Assembly: GCA_030426295.1 (NCBI GenBank) | Contig: JAUHYY010000055.1 | Span: 1-6,946, forward strand | Source of the DNA: a bacterium | GTDB lineage: Bacteria; Patescibacteriota; Gracilibacteria; UBA1369; GCA-2718715 | Direction of reading: 5' to 3' | Length of the DNA: 6,946 nucleotides | Shown: positions 1 to 5,336 of the stretch, one piece after another | Layout: each line of letters starts with the position of its first letter | How positions within the stretch are numbered: the stretch's first letter is position 1 | The notes under the pieces: model-generated | The model's database searches: none | Seen by the model: only the letters and a program-made list of their open reading frames with translations | Told to the model about the DNA's origin: nothing | Position numbers and translations under genes: made by a program

Positions 1-185
1 TCTTCATTTAAATTCCTAATTTGCTCTTAATTTTTCAATTAATTCTTATCTTCATTTTCACATTTTTTCTAATATTTATTTTTAATGAAGACCTTTTTGA
101 TGTTTTAATTCTCTTATTTTTTTTACTTCTTATCTTCAATCTTCAAAAGAATCATTAACAGAAGAATTTTTATTTGTTATAAGAT
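1..185. other. T-rich stretch without an intact gene; possible decayed 5' end of the solute-binding protein gene
   Basis: No frame on either strand stays open long enough to call a gene. The + strand is strikingly T-rich with several long T runs (for example around 116-124). An ATG at 85 reads MKTFLMF and then stops at 106. The frame starting at 101 stays open to 208 and reads a hydrophobic stretch followed by SSKESLTEEFLFVI. One base further, at 183, the frame of the downstream gene begins with DLKELNIINPLF. Joined by two single-base shifts, these pieces would look like a signal peptide plus the N-terminal strand of a family 5 binding protein. That joining is an inference. A 12-bp direct repeat (TTCTTATCTTCA at 43-54 and 127-138) also lies here. 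No convincing promoter or terminator was seen. Confidence 0.4.
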
Positions 186-1664
186 TTGAAGGAATTAAAT
201 ATTATTAATCCCTTATTTGACGATTTCAGCTCTGTAAACAGACATATTACATCTCTAGTTTACTCTGGACTCACAAAATACAATGCTGAAAAGAAATCAT
301 TTGAACCTGACCTTGCCACAATTGCAGTTAGTGACGACCAAACAAAATACGCATTCAAGCTCAAAGAAGACTTACTCTGGCACGATGGAAAACCAGTAAC
401 AATCGAAGATGTCTTCTTCACATATCAAACAGTTATAAAGAGCGACAACTTCAAAAACAAAGTTCTACAAGAAAACTTAAGAGGCATCGAAATAGAAATA
501 ATCGCAAACGACGAAATCGAATTCACTCTACCAAAACCAAATGCCTTCTTTATAAGCACAACTAGCATAGGAATCCTTCCTAAACATATATTTCAAGATG
601 TACCAATAGAACAGATTGGAACGGAAATAAATGAAAAAGAAATTATAGGAACAGGTCCTTACCAGCTTTCAAGAATTGAAGAAATCGACGACAACACAGA
701 ACTTGTTGCCCTTAAACAAAATAAAAACTTCTACGGAGGAAAACACAAAATCAAAGAAATTAAATTCCACATTTTCATATCAGAAGAGGTTCTTCTAGAA
801 GCACAAGATACAGTTAATACTATCCCAGACCTAGATTACGATCTAATCGATCAGCTAGATAAGAAATTCAAAACAAAAGAATATATCTTGCCTCAATACA
901 CAGCTTTATTCTTAAACACAGAAACAAACATACTTTCAGAAAGAGCTGTTCGAGACTCACTACAAAAAGGTGCTAACAAAAAAATCCTTTCAGAAAAACT
1001 AGAATCTAAGCAAATCATATCTAAGCCATATTTCTGGTTCGAAAACATAGAACAAATTGGTGAAACAAACACACAAGACATTAAAGAAGCCCTCTACGCT
1101 AACGATTGGGTTCTTAACGAAGACGGAATCAGATCAAAAAACGACACACTACTAAAACTAGACCTAATCGCCCCAATATTCTCAACTAACGAAAAACGAA
1201 CCCAAGAATTCAGAACACTTGTAAGCCACTTACAAGAAGTATACGGAGAACTAGGCATCAGCATTTCAGCAAACTTCTACGAATCTGAAACATTCGCAAA
1301 ATTACTCAACACTAAAAACTACGACCTAGCCCTATACGGTCATGATCTAGGTAATAACTTCGATTCATATACCTTCTGGCATTCATCACAAGGCGGTGTA
1401 AACGGATTCAATCTTTCAAACTATAAAAGCGTAGCAACAGACAATTTACTAGACAAATTAAGGCAAACAATTGATCCAGGACAACGTGACGATGTAATCA
1501 CTCAAATCAATAAAAAGCTTATCGAAGACTCACCTGCAGTGTTCCTATATACTGAGAAACACGTATTTGCATTTGACAACAAAGTAAAAAACCGTAAAAT
1601 TCTAACATCTTACGCATTCCCAAGCGATATTTATTACAATATCAATAAGTGGGAAATCCAATAA
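186..1664 (+). CDS. Family 5 extracellular solute-binding protein (peptide ABC transporter type), N-terminus missing
   Basis: This is a periplasmic or surface-bound substrate receptor of the SBP_bac_5 (OppA/DppA) family, which normally delivers oligopeptides or similar ligands to an ABC permease. Family hallmarks seen are INPLF at residues 7-11, SLVYSGLTKYN at 23-33, WHDGKPVTIEDVFFTY at 65-80, LPKHIF at 131-136, GTGPY at 155-159, and a late SYTFWHSSQ segment near residue 395 followed by the usual C-terminal helix. The body is nearly full length at 492 residues. However, it starts (TTG at 186, in-frame TAA at 180) exactly where mature homologues are already inside the first conserved strand. 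No signal peptide, lipobox or membrane anchor is present, and no Shine-Dalgarno precedes the TTG. The 5' end therefore looks truncated or frameshifted (see 1-185). No permease or ATPase gene lies nearby. bL9 follows 14 bp downstream. Family assignment is firm; substrate and functionality are unknown. Confidence 0.85.
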   Translation: MKELNIINPLFDDFSSVNRHITSLVYSGLTKYNAEKKSFEPDLATIAVSDDQTKYAFKLKEDLLWHDGKPVTIEDVFFTYQTVIKSDNFKNKVLQENLRGIEIEIIANDEIEFTLPKPNAFFISTTSIGILPKHIFQDVPIEQIGTEINEKEIIGTGPYQLSRIEEIDDNTELVALKQNKNFYGGKHKIKEIKFHIFISEEVLLEAQDTVNTIPDLDYDLIDQLDKKFKTKEYILPQYTALFLNTETNILSERAVRDSLQKGANKKILSEKLESKQIISKPYFWFENIEQIGETNTQDIKEALYANDWVLNEDGIRSKNDTLLKLDLIAPIFSTNEKRTQEFRTLVSHLQEVYGELGISISANFYESETFAKLLNTKNYDLALYGHDLGNNFDSYTFWHSSQGGVNGFNLSNYKSVATDNLLDKLRQTIDPGQRDDVITQINKKLIEDSPAVFLYTEKHVFAFDNKVKNRKILTSYAFPSDIYYNINKWEIQ

Positions 1665-1678
1665 TTAACCTAAAAAAC

Positions 1679-2131
1679 ATGGAAGTAATTCTAAAACAAG
1701 ACGTAGCAAACCTAGGTCAAAAAGGACAACTAGTAAAAGTTAAAAGAGGATATTTTAAAAACTTCCTTTCAACTGAAGGACTAGCAATCGTTGCTACTCC
1801 AAAACTTGCTGATGAAGCAAGAGCTCTAACAGAAAAAATCGAAGCAGAAAAGGCAGAAACTGCTAAAGCTGCTGAAATGACAAGAAACGAGCTAGAAAAC
1901 AAAGTTCTTCACTTAACAGAAAAACTAACTGCAAAAGGAACTCTATACGCAAAAGTTACTGAAGCAGAAATTGCTGCAGCTGTTAAAGAACAATTCGAAA
2001 TTGACTGTACTGAAGATATGATCACTCTATCAAAAGCTATCAAAGAAGCTGGAGACTTCGAATTCAAGCTAACTCTAGCTCCAACTGTAGCTGTATCAAT
2101 CAAATTAACTGTAGAAGGTGAAGAGAGTTAA
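1679..2131 (+). CDS. rplI: 50S ribosomal protein L9 (bL9)
   Basis: Large-subunit protein bL9 binds 23S rRNA near the L1 stalk and helps reading-frame fidelity. The N-terminal domain (residues 1-40) matches the L9 signature completely: GQKG at 13-16, V21, GY at 24-25, NFL at 28-30, G34, A36 and T40. A long charged connecting helix (about 41-78, rich in Ala, Lys and Glu) leads to the C-terminal domain (79-146) with KGTLYAKVTEAEIAAAV. The 150-residue length is normal for the family. An in-frame GTG at 1649 would add ten residues and overlap the upstream gene. The ATG at 1679 is chosen because bL9 proteins begin with M-[KE]-VIL. No clear Shine-Dalgarno precedes it. It follows the binding-protein gene by 14 bp, and its last 14 bases overlap the start of ruvX, so the three probably form one transcript. 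bL9 is reported absent from some Patescibacteria lineages, so its presence is mildly informative for placement. Confidence 0.96.
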   Translation: MEVILKQDVANLGQKGQLVKVKRGYFKNFLSTEGLAIVATPKLADEARALTEKIEAEKAETAKAAEMTRNELENKVLHLTEKLTAKGTLYAKVTEAEIAAAVKEQFEIDCTEDMITLSKAIKEAGDFEFKLTLAPTVAVSIKLTVEGEES

Positions 2132-2510
2132 AACTCTAGCTTTAGATCCAGGAACAAAAACTATTGGGGTCGCTATCAGCGACCCTGATTGCGTTATAGC
2201 ATTCGCCAGAGCACCAATCGCAAATTCACAAACTGCTATACAAGAAATCATAACGCTTACTGAAGAAGAAAAAGTCCAATTAATAATCATTGGTAAACTT
2301 TTTCATGAAGGAAAATATGCAATAAACAAAGAATTCAAATCAAAACTCCAAGAATCAACAGACATAGAAATCATCGAATTCGACGAAGACTACTCAACTC
2401 AACAAGCAATAGAACAATTAAAAGAAACTGGAGCAGCACCATCTGACATCAAAGAAATGAAAGACTCGTATGCTGCGAGAGTAATTTTAGAGAGGTACAT
2501 AAATAGTTAA
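2118..2510 (+). CDS. ruvX: Putative pre-16S rRNA nuclease RuvX/YqgF (Holliday junction resolvase-like fold)
   Basis: RuvX/YqgF is an RNase H-fold nuclease that matures the 5' end of 16S rRNA in bacteria. The N-terminal motif LALDPGTKTIGVAISD (residues 7-22) carries the first catalytic Asp (D10). FDEDYST (88-94) supplies the second acidic site (D89/E90), and KDSYAARVIL (115-124) gives the third (D116) with the typical A-A-x-x-I-L ending. The 130-residue length is normal. The protein is divergent: the common GLP loop after the central strand is replaced by IIIGKLFHEGK, and the usual DER is DED. The start is GTG at 2118, inside the end of bL9 with a weak purine-rich stretch (AGAAG) just upstream, so translation is probably coupled. 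The stop (2508-2510) shares a TTAA palindrome with the stop of the convergent gene. Confidence 0.9.
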   Translation: MKRVKTLALDPGTKTIGVAISDPDCVIAFARAPIANSQTAIQEIITLTEEEKVQLIIIGKLFHEGKYAINKEFKSKLQESTDIEIIEFDEDYSTQQAIEQLKETGAAPSDIKEMKDSYAARVILERYINS

Positions 2511-2974
2511 GTCATTAATGCTCTCAATGCTTCTAAATCAATTTTAGGATCCTTACGCTCTTGAATATGTCGAACTCCTTTTCGTGAAATACCTCTTCTT
2601 CTAAAGCCTCTAGTTACAGCTGACCTAGACTTACAAGTATACAAAATCTTTCTAGATCCAAAGCCATACTCTTCTTCAAGCTCTCTCAAAATCATTAGCA
2701 ACTCCGCTTTTACACAGGCGTGAATGTTAAAGATAACCATCAAAACTTTTTTATCTTTCAGGGTTGCTGAAACCTCATTTCTAAATGCCTCCTGAACTCT
2801 TTCTATTTCTTTAGATAGTACCTCAGGAGAATCAATACAGTTAGGATCTGAATCCTCTCCTAAACTATAATCAATAACAACAGTTTGATCTGCAAACTCA
2901 CCAACAACATGTGCGGCAAACTCTGCACGTTCATTATTAGGATCAATAACTATTAATTTATCAAGTTTAGCCAT
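2507..2974 (-). CDS. Hypothetical protein, 155 residues, alpha/beta N-terminal part and basic C-terminal part
   Basis: I do not recognise this protein. Its pattern of hydrophobic strands (KLIVID at 6-11, TVVIDY at 31-36, KVLMVIFNI at 76-84, KILYTC at 109-114) separated by amphipathic helices suggests a small Rossmann-like or receiver-like fold. A functional phosphoreceiver is unlikely because the strand-3 Asp is missing (N83 is nearest) and no strand-5 Lys is evident. Residues 115-142 form a strongly basic segment (KSRSAVTRGFRRRGISRKGV and onward) that could bind nucleic acid; this is inference. The ATG shares its A with the TAA of the upstream gene (TAATG), pointing to coupled translation and a shared function. 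Base composition resembles the neighbouring genes, so nothing suggests recent transfer. Its stop overlaps that of ruvX tail to tail. Confidence 0.75.
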   Translation of the reverse strand: MAKLDKLIVIDPNNERAEFAAHVVGEFADQTVVIDYSLGEDSDPNCIDSPEVLSKEIERVQEAFRNEVSATLKDKKVLMVIFNIHACVKAELLMILRELEEEYGFGSRKILYTCKSRSAVTRGFRRRGISRKGVRHIQERKDPKIDLEALRALMT

Positions 2975-3285
2975 TACTTCTTCTTTTTAGATTGTCTATC
3001 TCTTCTTTTTGCTTCTTCTCGCTCTCTAGAATACCCTTTATCATTCTTGATTTTTCTTTTAGCATTCCTACCTCTGCCAGTACCTGCAACAGGTTTTCTC
3101 TTAGCAAATGCAATTTGAGATACTAATCCATGCGAGAAACTTGCCATTGAATTAACCTTTTTTGCTGTGTCAGTTTCTTCAACTAATTCAGTAGGTAATT
3201 CAGCACCTTCGATATCGTGCCATGGTTCCCACTCTCCACAATTTTCATTTGGATCCTCATAATGATCTCTTAATTCTAATCTCAT
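2974..3285 (-). CDS. Hypothetical protein, 103 residues, acidic N-terminal half and Lys/Arg-rich C-terminal tail
   Basis: I do not recognise this protein. The N-terminal 40 residues are acidic, with two Trp (W19, W22) and one Cys (C16). A short hydrophobic stretch follows (MASFSHGLVSQIAFA, 47-61). The last 40 residues are strongly basic and probably disordered (GRGRNAKRKIKNDKG, then a KKKK end), the kind of tail seen on RNA-binding or ribosome-associated small proteins; that role is inference. There is no signal peptide or membrane helix. The start is the ATG at 3285, because an in-frame TAA lies 12 bases upstream (3295-3297). It has no Shine-Dalgarno at normal distance; the strong SD at 3315-3322 is 29 nt away. 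It is first in a two-gene unit with the 155-residue protein (TAATG overlap) and sits behind the structured leader at 3318-3396. Confidence 0.7.
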   Translation of the reverse strand: MRLELRDHYEDPNENCGEWEPWHDIEGAELPTELVEETDTAKKVNSMASFSHGLVSQIAFAKRKPVAGTGRGRNAKRKIKNDKGYSREREEAKRRDRQSKKKK

Positions 3286-3314
3286 AGTATTTAGTTAAAT
3301 GATACAAAAAAATA

Positions 3315-3322
3315 ACCTCCTT
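3315..3322 (-). promoter_or_regulatory. Perfect Shine-Dalgarno sequence at an unusual distance from the start codon
   Basis: On the minus strand these bases read AAGGAGGT, an exact complement of the 16S anti-SD. Most start codons in this window lack any SD, so this one stands out. The next annotated ATG (3285) is 29 nt downstream, too far for standard initiation. At ideal spacing (7 nt) there is instead a TTG at 3307-3305. It opens a 16-codon frame ending in TGA at 3259-3257 and overlaps the start of the 103-residue gene out of frame. Five of the eight SD bases lie in the 3' arm of the outer stem of the leader hairpin. Confidence 0.5.
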
Positions 3323-3396
3323 CGAGATGAAGCAGGTCTTGAGATTTATTACATTTGAAAATATCTACAGACGGCCTGCTTCTTTTGTTCGAAGGA
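3318..3396 (-). promoter_or_regulatory. Nested inverted repeat forming a long two-part stem in the leader of the two hypothetical genes
   Basis: The outer arms are TCCTTCGA (3318-3325) and TCGAAGGA (3389-3396), 8 perfect pairs. The inner arms are GAAGCAGG (3329-3336) and CCTGCTTC (3375-3382), another 8 perfect pairs, separated from the outer arms by an asymmetric 3/6-nt internal loop. The terminal loop is 38 nt. Read on the minus strand, the 3' outer arm overlaps a perfect SD and is followed five bases later by seven U (3312-3306). The element could therefore act as an SD-masking switch, a transcription attenuator, or the terminator of the upstream tRNA transcript. The stem would also form in a plus-strand RNA, where one extra G-U and one C-G pair extend the inner helix. 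A short mobile element with terminal inverted repeats is an alternative; no clean target duplication was seen. Confidence 0.6.
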
Positions 3397-3445
3397 CAAT
3401 AAGTAGAATATTTCTAAACATAATATTTTTTTAATTACAAACCCT

Positions 3446-3474
3446 ACCCTAATAGGGGATATGTCAAATGTCAA
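3446..3474 (-). promoter_or_regulatory. Candidate promoter for the two hypothetical genes
   Basis: On the minus strand a perfect TTGACA (3474-3469) is followed by a 17-bp spacer and a weak -10, TAGGGT (3451-3446). The TTGACA belongs to a tandem 7-bp duplication (TTTGACA twice, + strand 3462-3475). The short inverted repeat CCCTA-N-TAGGG (3447-3457) overlaps the -10 and could be an operator. Transcription from here would give a leader of about 150 nt containing the hairpin at 3318-3396. The -10 matches only three of six consensus bases. Confidence 0.35.
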
Positions 3475-3496
3475 ATAGAAAATATATACACTAAAA

Positions 3497-3573
3497 TGGT
3501 AGCTGGGGTGGGGATCGAACCCACTACCTCGGGCTTATGAGTCCCGCGCTCTAACCAATTGAGCTACCCAGCC
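3497..3573 (-). tRNA. tRNA with CAT anticodon, probably elongator tRNA-Met (tRNA-Ile2 not excluded)
   Basis: A complete 77-nt cloverleaf with encoded CCA. The acceptor arms are GGCTGGG and CCCAGCT, the D stem GCTC/GAGC with loop AATTGGTTA, the anticodon arm CGGGA-CTCATAA-GCCCG, the variable loop AGGTA, and the T arm GTGGG-TTCGATC-CCCAC with discriminator A. The D stem has C11-G24, and the 1-72 pair is G-U rather than the mismatch of bacterial initiators. The G-C run lies at 28-30/40-42 instead of 29-31/39-41, so it is not the initiator. A CAT tRNA can also be the isoleucine species modified by TilS, and sequence alone does not settle this. Oddities are the G1-U72 wobble, an A31-G39 mismatch closing the anticodon loop, and A15 with A48 at the Levitt position. 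No hairpin terminator follows directly; four T come right after CCA. Confidence 0.92.
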
Positions 3574-3581
3574 ACGTTGTA

Positions 3582-3596
3582 GGGCTTTAAAAGCCC
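3582..3596. repeat. Short palindrome GGGCTTT-A-AAAGCCC upstream of the tRNA
   Basis: A 15-bp inverted repeat with 7-bp arms lies 8 bp upstream of the tRNA 5' end and 40 bp beyond the end of the division gene. As RNA it would form a five-pair GC-rich stem with a five-base A/U loop. No U tract follows in either direction, so it is not a standard intrinsic terminator. It coincides with the predicted transcription start of the candidate tRNA promoter, so it may be a leader hairpin used in processing or a protein-binding site. Confidence 0.45.
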
Positions 3597-3600
3597 AGAG

Positions 3601-3629
3601 ATATTAAGCAAATTTAATTGAAAATTCAA
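3601..3629 (-). promoter_or_regulatory. Candidate promoter of the tRNA gene
   Basis: On the minus strand TTGAAT (3629-3624, four of six bases of the -35 consensus) is followed by exactly 17 bp and TAATAT (3606-3601, four of six bases of the -10 consensus). The expected start is near 3594, giving a leader of about 20 nt before the mature tRNA 5' end at 3573. The setting (gap between an upstream stop and a tRNA) fits a tRNA promoter, but in DNA this AT-rich such matches arise easily by chance. Confidence 0.4.
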
Positions 3630-3635
3630 CCAATT

Positions 3636-4031
3636 TTATACATCTCCAAAGAAAAAATACCACCACTTAAGCGGCACATTTAAATCTCTATAAAATCTCT
3701 CTCGCTCAGAAATTAATTTATTTTGATATTCCTCCTCATCAGAAACTGTACTCGACTCAGGAATAATTAAAACTTCTTCACCAGGTCTAACCAAACCAAA
3801 GTTTTGCTTAGCAATCTTTTCTTGGTATTCAGGAGAAGTAAAATACTCGTACTGATCTTTTAATTCAGTATTCTCAACTGCAATTTCTTGATTGCGCTGC
3901 TCAAACTCTTCGATGTATCTTTCTACTCTAAAACTCTCATATTCAGAAGTAGTTAGTGCAATTAACATATAAATTGCTACAATGAACTCAACTATTAAAA
4001 TAAATCGAGTTGTTGGAGAAACATTCTTCAT
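3636..4031 (-). CDS. Septum formation initiator family protein (FtsB/DivIC-like)
   Basis: A small bitopic membrane protein of the divisome, expected to act with FtsL and FtsQ-type partners at the septum. It has a short N-terminal cytoplasmic tail with one hydrophobic helix (residues 9-26, RFILIVEFIVAIYMLIAL). A coiled-coil stretch (about 33-63, with repeated E/N/L/I positions) follows, then the family's characteristic box SPEYQEKIAKQNFGLVRPGEEVLII (66-90). After an acidic, flexible linker it ends in VPLKWWYFFF, the kind of aromatic tail I associate with Patescibacteria members. At 131 residues it is slightly longer than E. coli FtsB. The ATG at 4031 lies only 21 bp from the divergent murC start. 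No Shine-Dalgarno is visible. Pairing with murC joins cell division and wall synthesis. Confidence 0.88.
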   Translation of the reverse strand: MKNVSPTTRFILIVEFIVAIYMLIALTTSEYESFRVERYIEEFEQRNQEIAVENTELKDQYEYFTSPEYQEKIAKQNFGLVRPGEEVLIIPESSTVSDEEEYQNKLISERERFYRDLNVPLKWWYFFFGDV

Positions 4032-4052
4032 AAAAATTTCTTAAGCTAACAA

Positions 4053-5336
4053 ATGATAAACAACCCTATAACAAAAGCAAGAAAGATTCACTTTATTGGG
4101 ATCGGCGGAATCGGAGTAAGTGCTCTAGCAAAACTTGTTTCAGAGTTTGGAGTTGAAGTATCTGGCAGCGACATGACCGAAAACGAGCAAACCAAAGAAC
4201 TAAGAGAAATGGGACTCGAAATTTCAATCGGACACCAAATAGGCAATATCAGAAACCAAGACCTAGTTGTACACTCTCTTGCCATACCTAGATCAAACAT
4301 AGAGCTTAAAAAAGCACGTGAGAAAGGAATAAAAACCGTAAGCTACCCACAGGCCCTCGGGATGATAACAAAGGACTACAACCTAATTGCAGTAGCTGGA
4401 ACGCACGGCAAAACAACTACAACAGGAATGCTCGGTAAAATGCTCACAGATCTAGACTTTGATCCTACAATAATTATTGGATCAACTGCATCTTACCTAG
4501 ATAACGAAAACTACAGAAAAGGGGACTCCCAATGGTTTGTACTCGAAGCATGTGAATACCATTCAGGATTTTTATACTTCGAACCAGACATCACAATCAT
4601 TACGAATCTTGAGCACGACCATTTCGATGCTTATCCGACAGAGAAAGATTACTTAGATGCATTTCAAAAACTAGTCGACAAAACTAAATCTGCAGTAATC
4701 CTAAACACAGACTTCAAACTAGCAGACATGCTAGTTATTCCAGATCATTTAACTCTTATCGAATATAAAGAGGGTGACGAAGAAATTTTCTTAAATGTAC
4801 CTGGAATCCACAATCAAACAAATGCCATAGCTGTACTAAAAATTGCAGAATACTTAGAAATCCCAAGAAACTCAGCAGAAGAAAGCCTTACAAATTTCGA
4901 AGGAACAGGCCGAAGACTTGAACTTGTAGAAGAAAAAGAAAATGGCCAATTAATTTTCGATGATTATGGACACCACCCAACAGAAATCAAAGCTACTCTA
5001 CAAGCAGTAAAAGAAAGATTTCCAAATAAATCGGTTTGTCTAATTTTTCAAGCTCACCAACACAACAGAACAATTGCTTTACTTGATAAATTCACAGAAT
5101 CATTCAAACAAGCAGACAAGGTAGTAATACCAGACATATACAAAGCTCGTGATTCACAAACAGAAATCAAAGACATGTCTGCAGAAAAATTTGCAAAAAA
5201 AATTGCCGAAAAACATAAGAACGTTCTCTACAGCCAGTCTTTAGAAGATACAAAAAAACACCTAAATGAAATCACAGAAGGATTCAACATTGTGCTAGTT
5301 ATGGGAGCAGGAGATATCTACAAAGTAATTAGATAA
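4053..5336 (+). CDS. murC: UDP-N-acetylmuramate--L-alanine ligase (MurC)
   Basis: MurC is a cytoplasmic ATP-dependent ligase adding L-alanine to UDP-MurNAc, the first peptide step of peptidoglycan synthesis. The N-terminal Rossmann domain has HFIGIGGIGVSALA (13-26) and GSD (38-40). The P-loop is GTHGKTTTT (116-124). The central domain has EACEYHSGFL (165-174) and TNLEHDHFDAYP (184-195), then GIHNQTNA (251-258). The C-terminal domain has GTGRRLE (284-290), DDYGHHPTEI (303-312), FQAHQHNRT (332-340), DIYKARDSQTE (361-371) and GAGDIY (418-423). The DDY-HHPTEI and FQ-H-x-x-RT blocks separate MurC from MurD/E/F; Mpl is the nearest alternative and is less likely because of the IYKARDS region. The 427-residue length is somewhat short. 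EACEY replaces the more common EADES, a variant I associate with Patescibacteria. Its last 8 bp overlap the end of cysS. Confidence 0.92.
   Translation: MINNPITKARKIHFIGIGGIGVSALAKLVSEFGVEVSGSDMTENEQTKELREMGLEISIGHQIGNIRNQDLVVHSLAIPRSNIELKKAREKGIKTVSYPQALGMITKDYNLIAVAGTHGKTTTTGMLGKMLTDLDFDPTIIIGSTASYLDNENYRKGDSQWFVLEACEYHSGFLYFEPDITIITNLEHDHFDAYPTEKDYLDAFQKLVDKTKSAVILNTDFKLADMLVIPDHLTLIEYKEGDEEIFLNVPGIHNQTNAIAVLKIAEYLEIPRNSAEESLTNFEGTGRRLELVEEKENGQLIFDDYGHHPTEIKATLQAVKERFPNKSVCLIFQAHQHNRTIALLDKFTESFKQADKVVIPDIYKARDSQTEIKDMSAEKFAKKIAEKHKNVLYSQSLEDTKKHLNEITEGFNIVLVMGAGDIYKVIR

Noticed and set aside
1649..1678. An N-terminal extension of bL9 from the GTG at 1649
   Set aside because: The extra residues are the out-of-frame tail of the upstream gene, and the family begins at the MEVIL start at 1679.
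893..2290. Open frames on the minus strand under the binding protein, bL9 and ruvX (893-1081, 1717-1902, 1909-2103, 2105-2290)
   Set aside because: They are short, Ser/Val-rich mirror translations of A-rich coding DNA, match no family, and lie antisense to firmly identified genes.
3318..3396. A miniature inverted-repeat transposable element (terminal repeats TCCTTCGA/TCGAAGGA, 79 bp)
   Set aside because: The nested second stem, the SD overlap and the downstream U run fit an RNA leader better, and no clear target-site duplication flanks the arms. A genome-wide copy count would decide.
3582..3596. An intrinsic terminator for the division gene
   Set aside because: The palindrome is not followed by a T tract on either strand.
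4088..4300. A 70-codon minus-strand frame inside murC
   Set aside because: It lies opposite the conserved nucleotide-binding domain and shows no family features.
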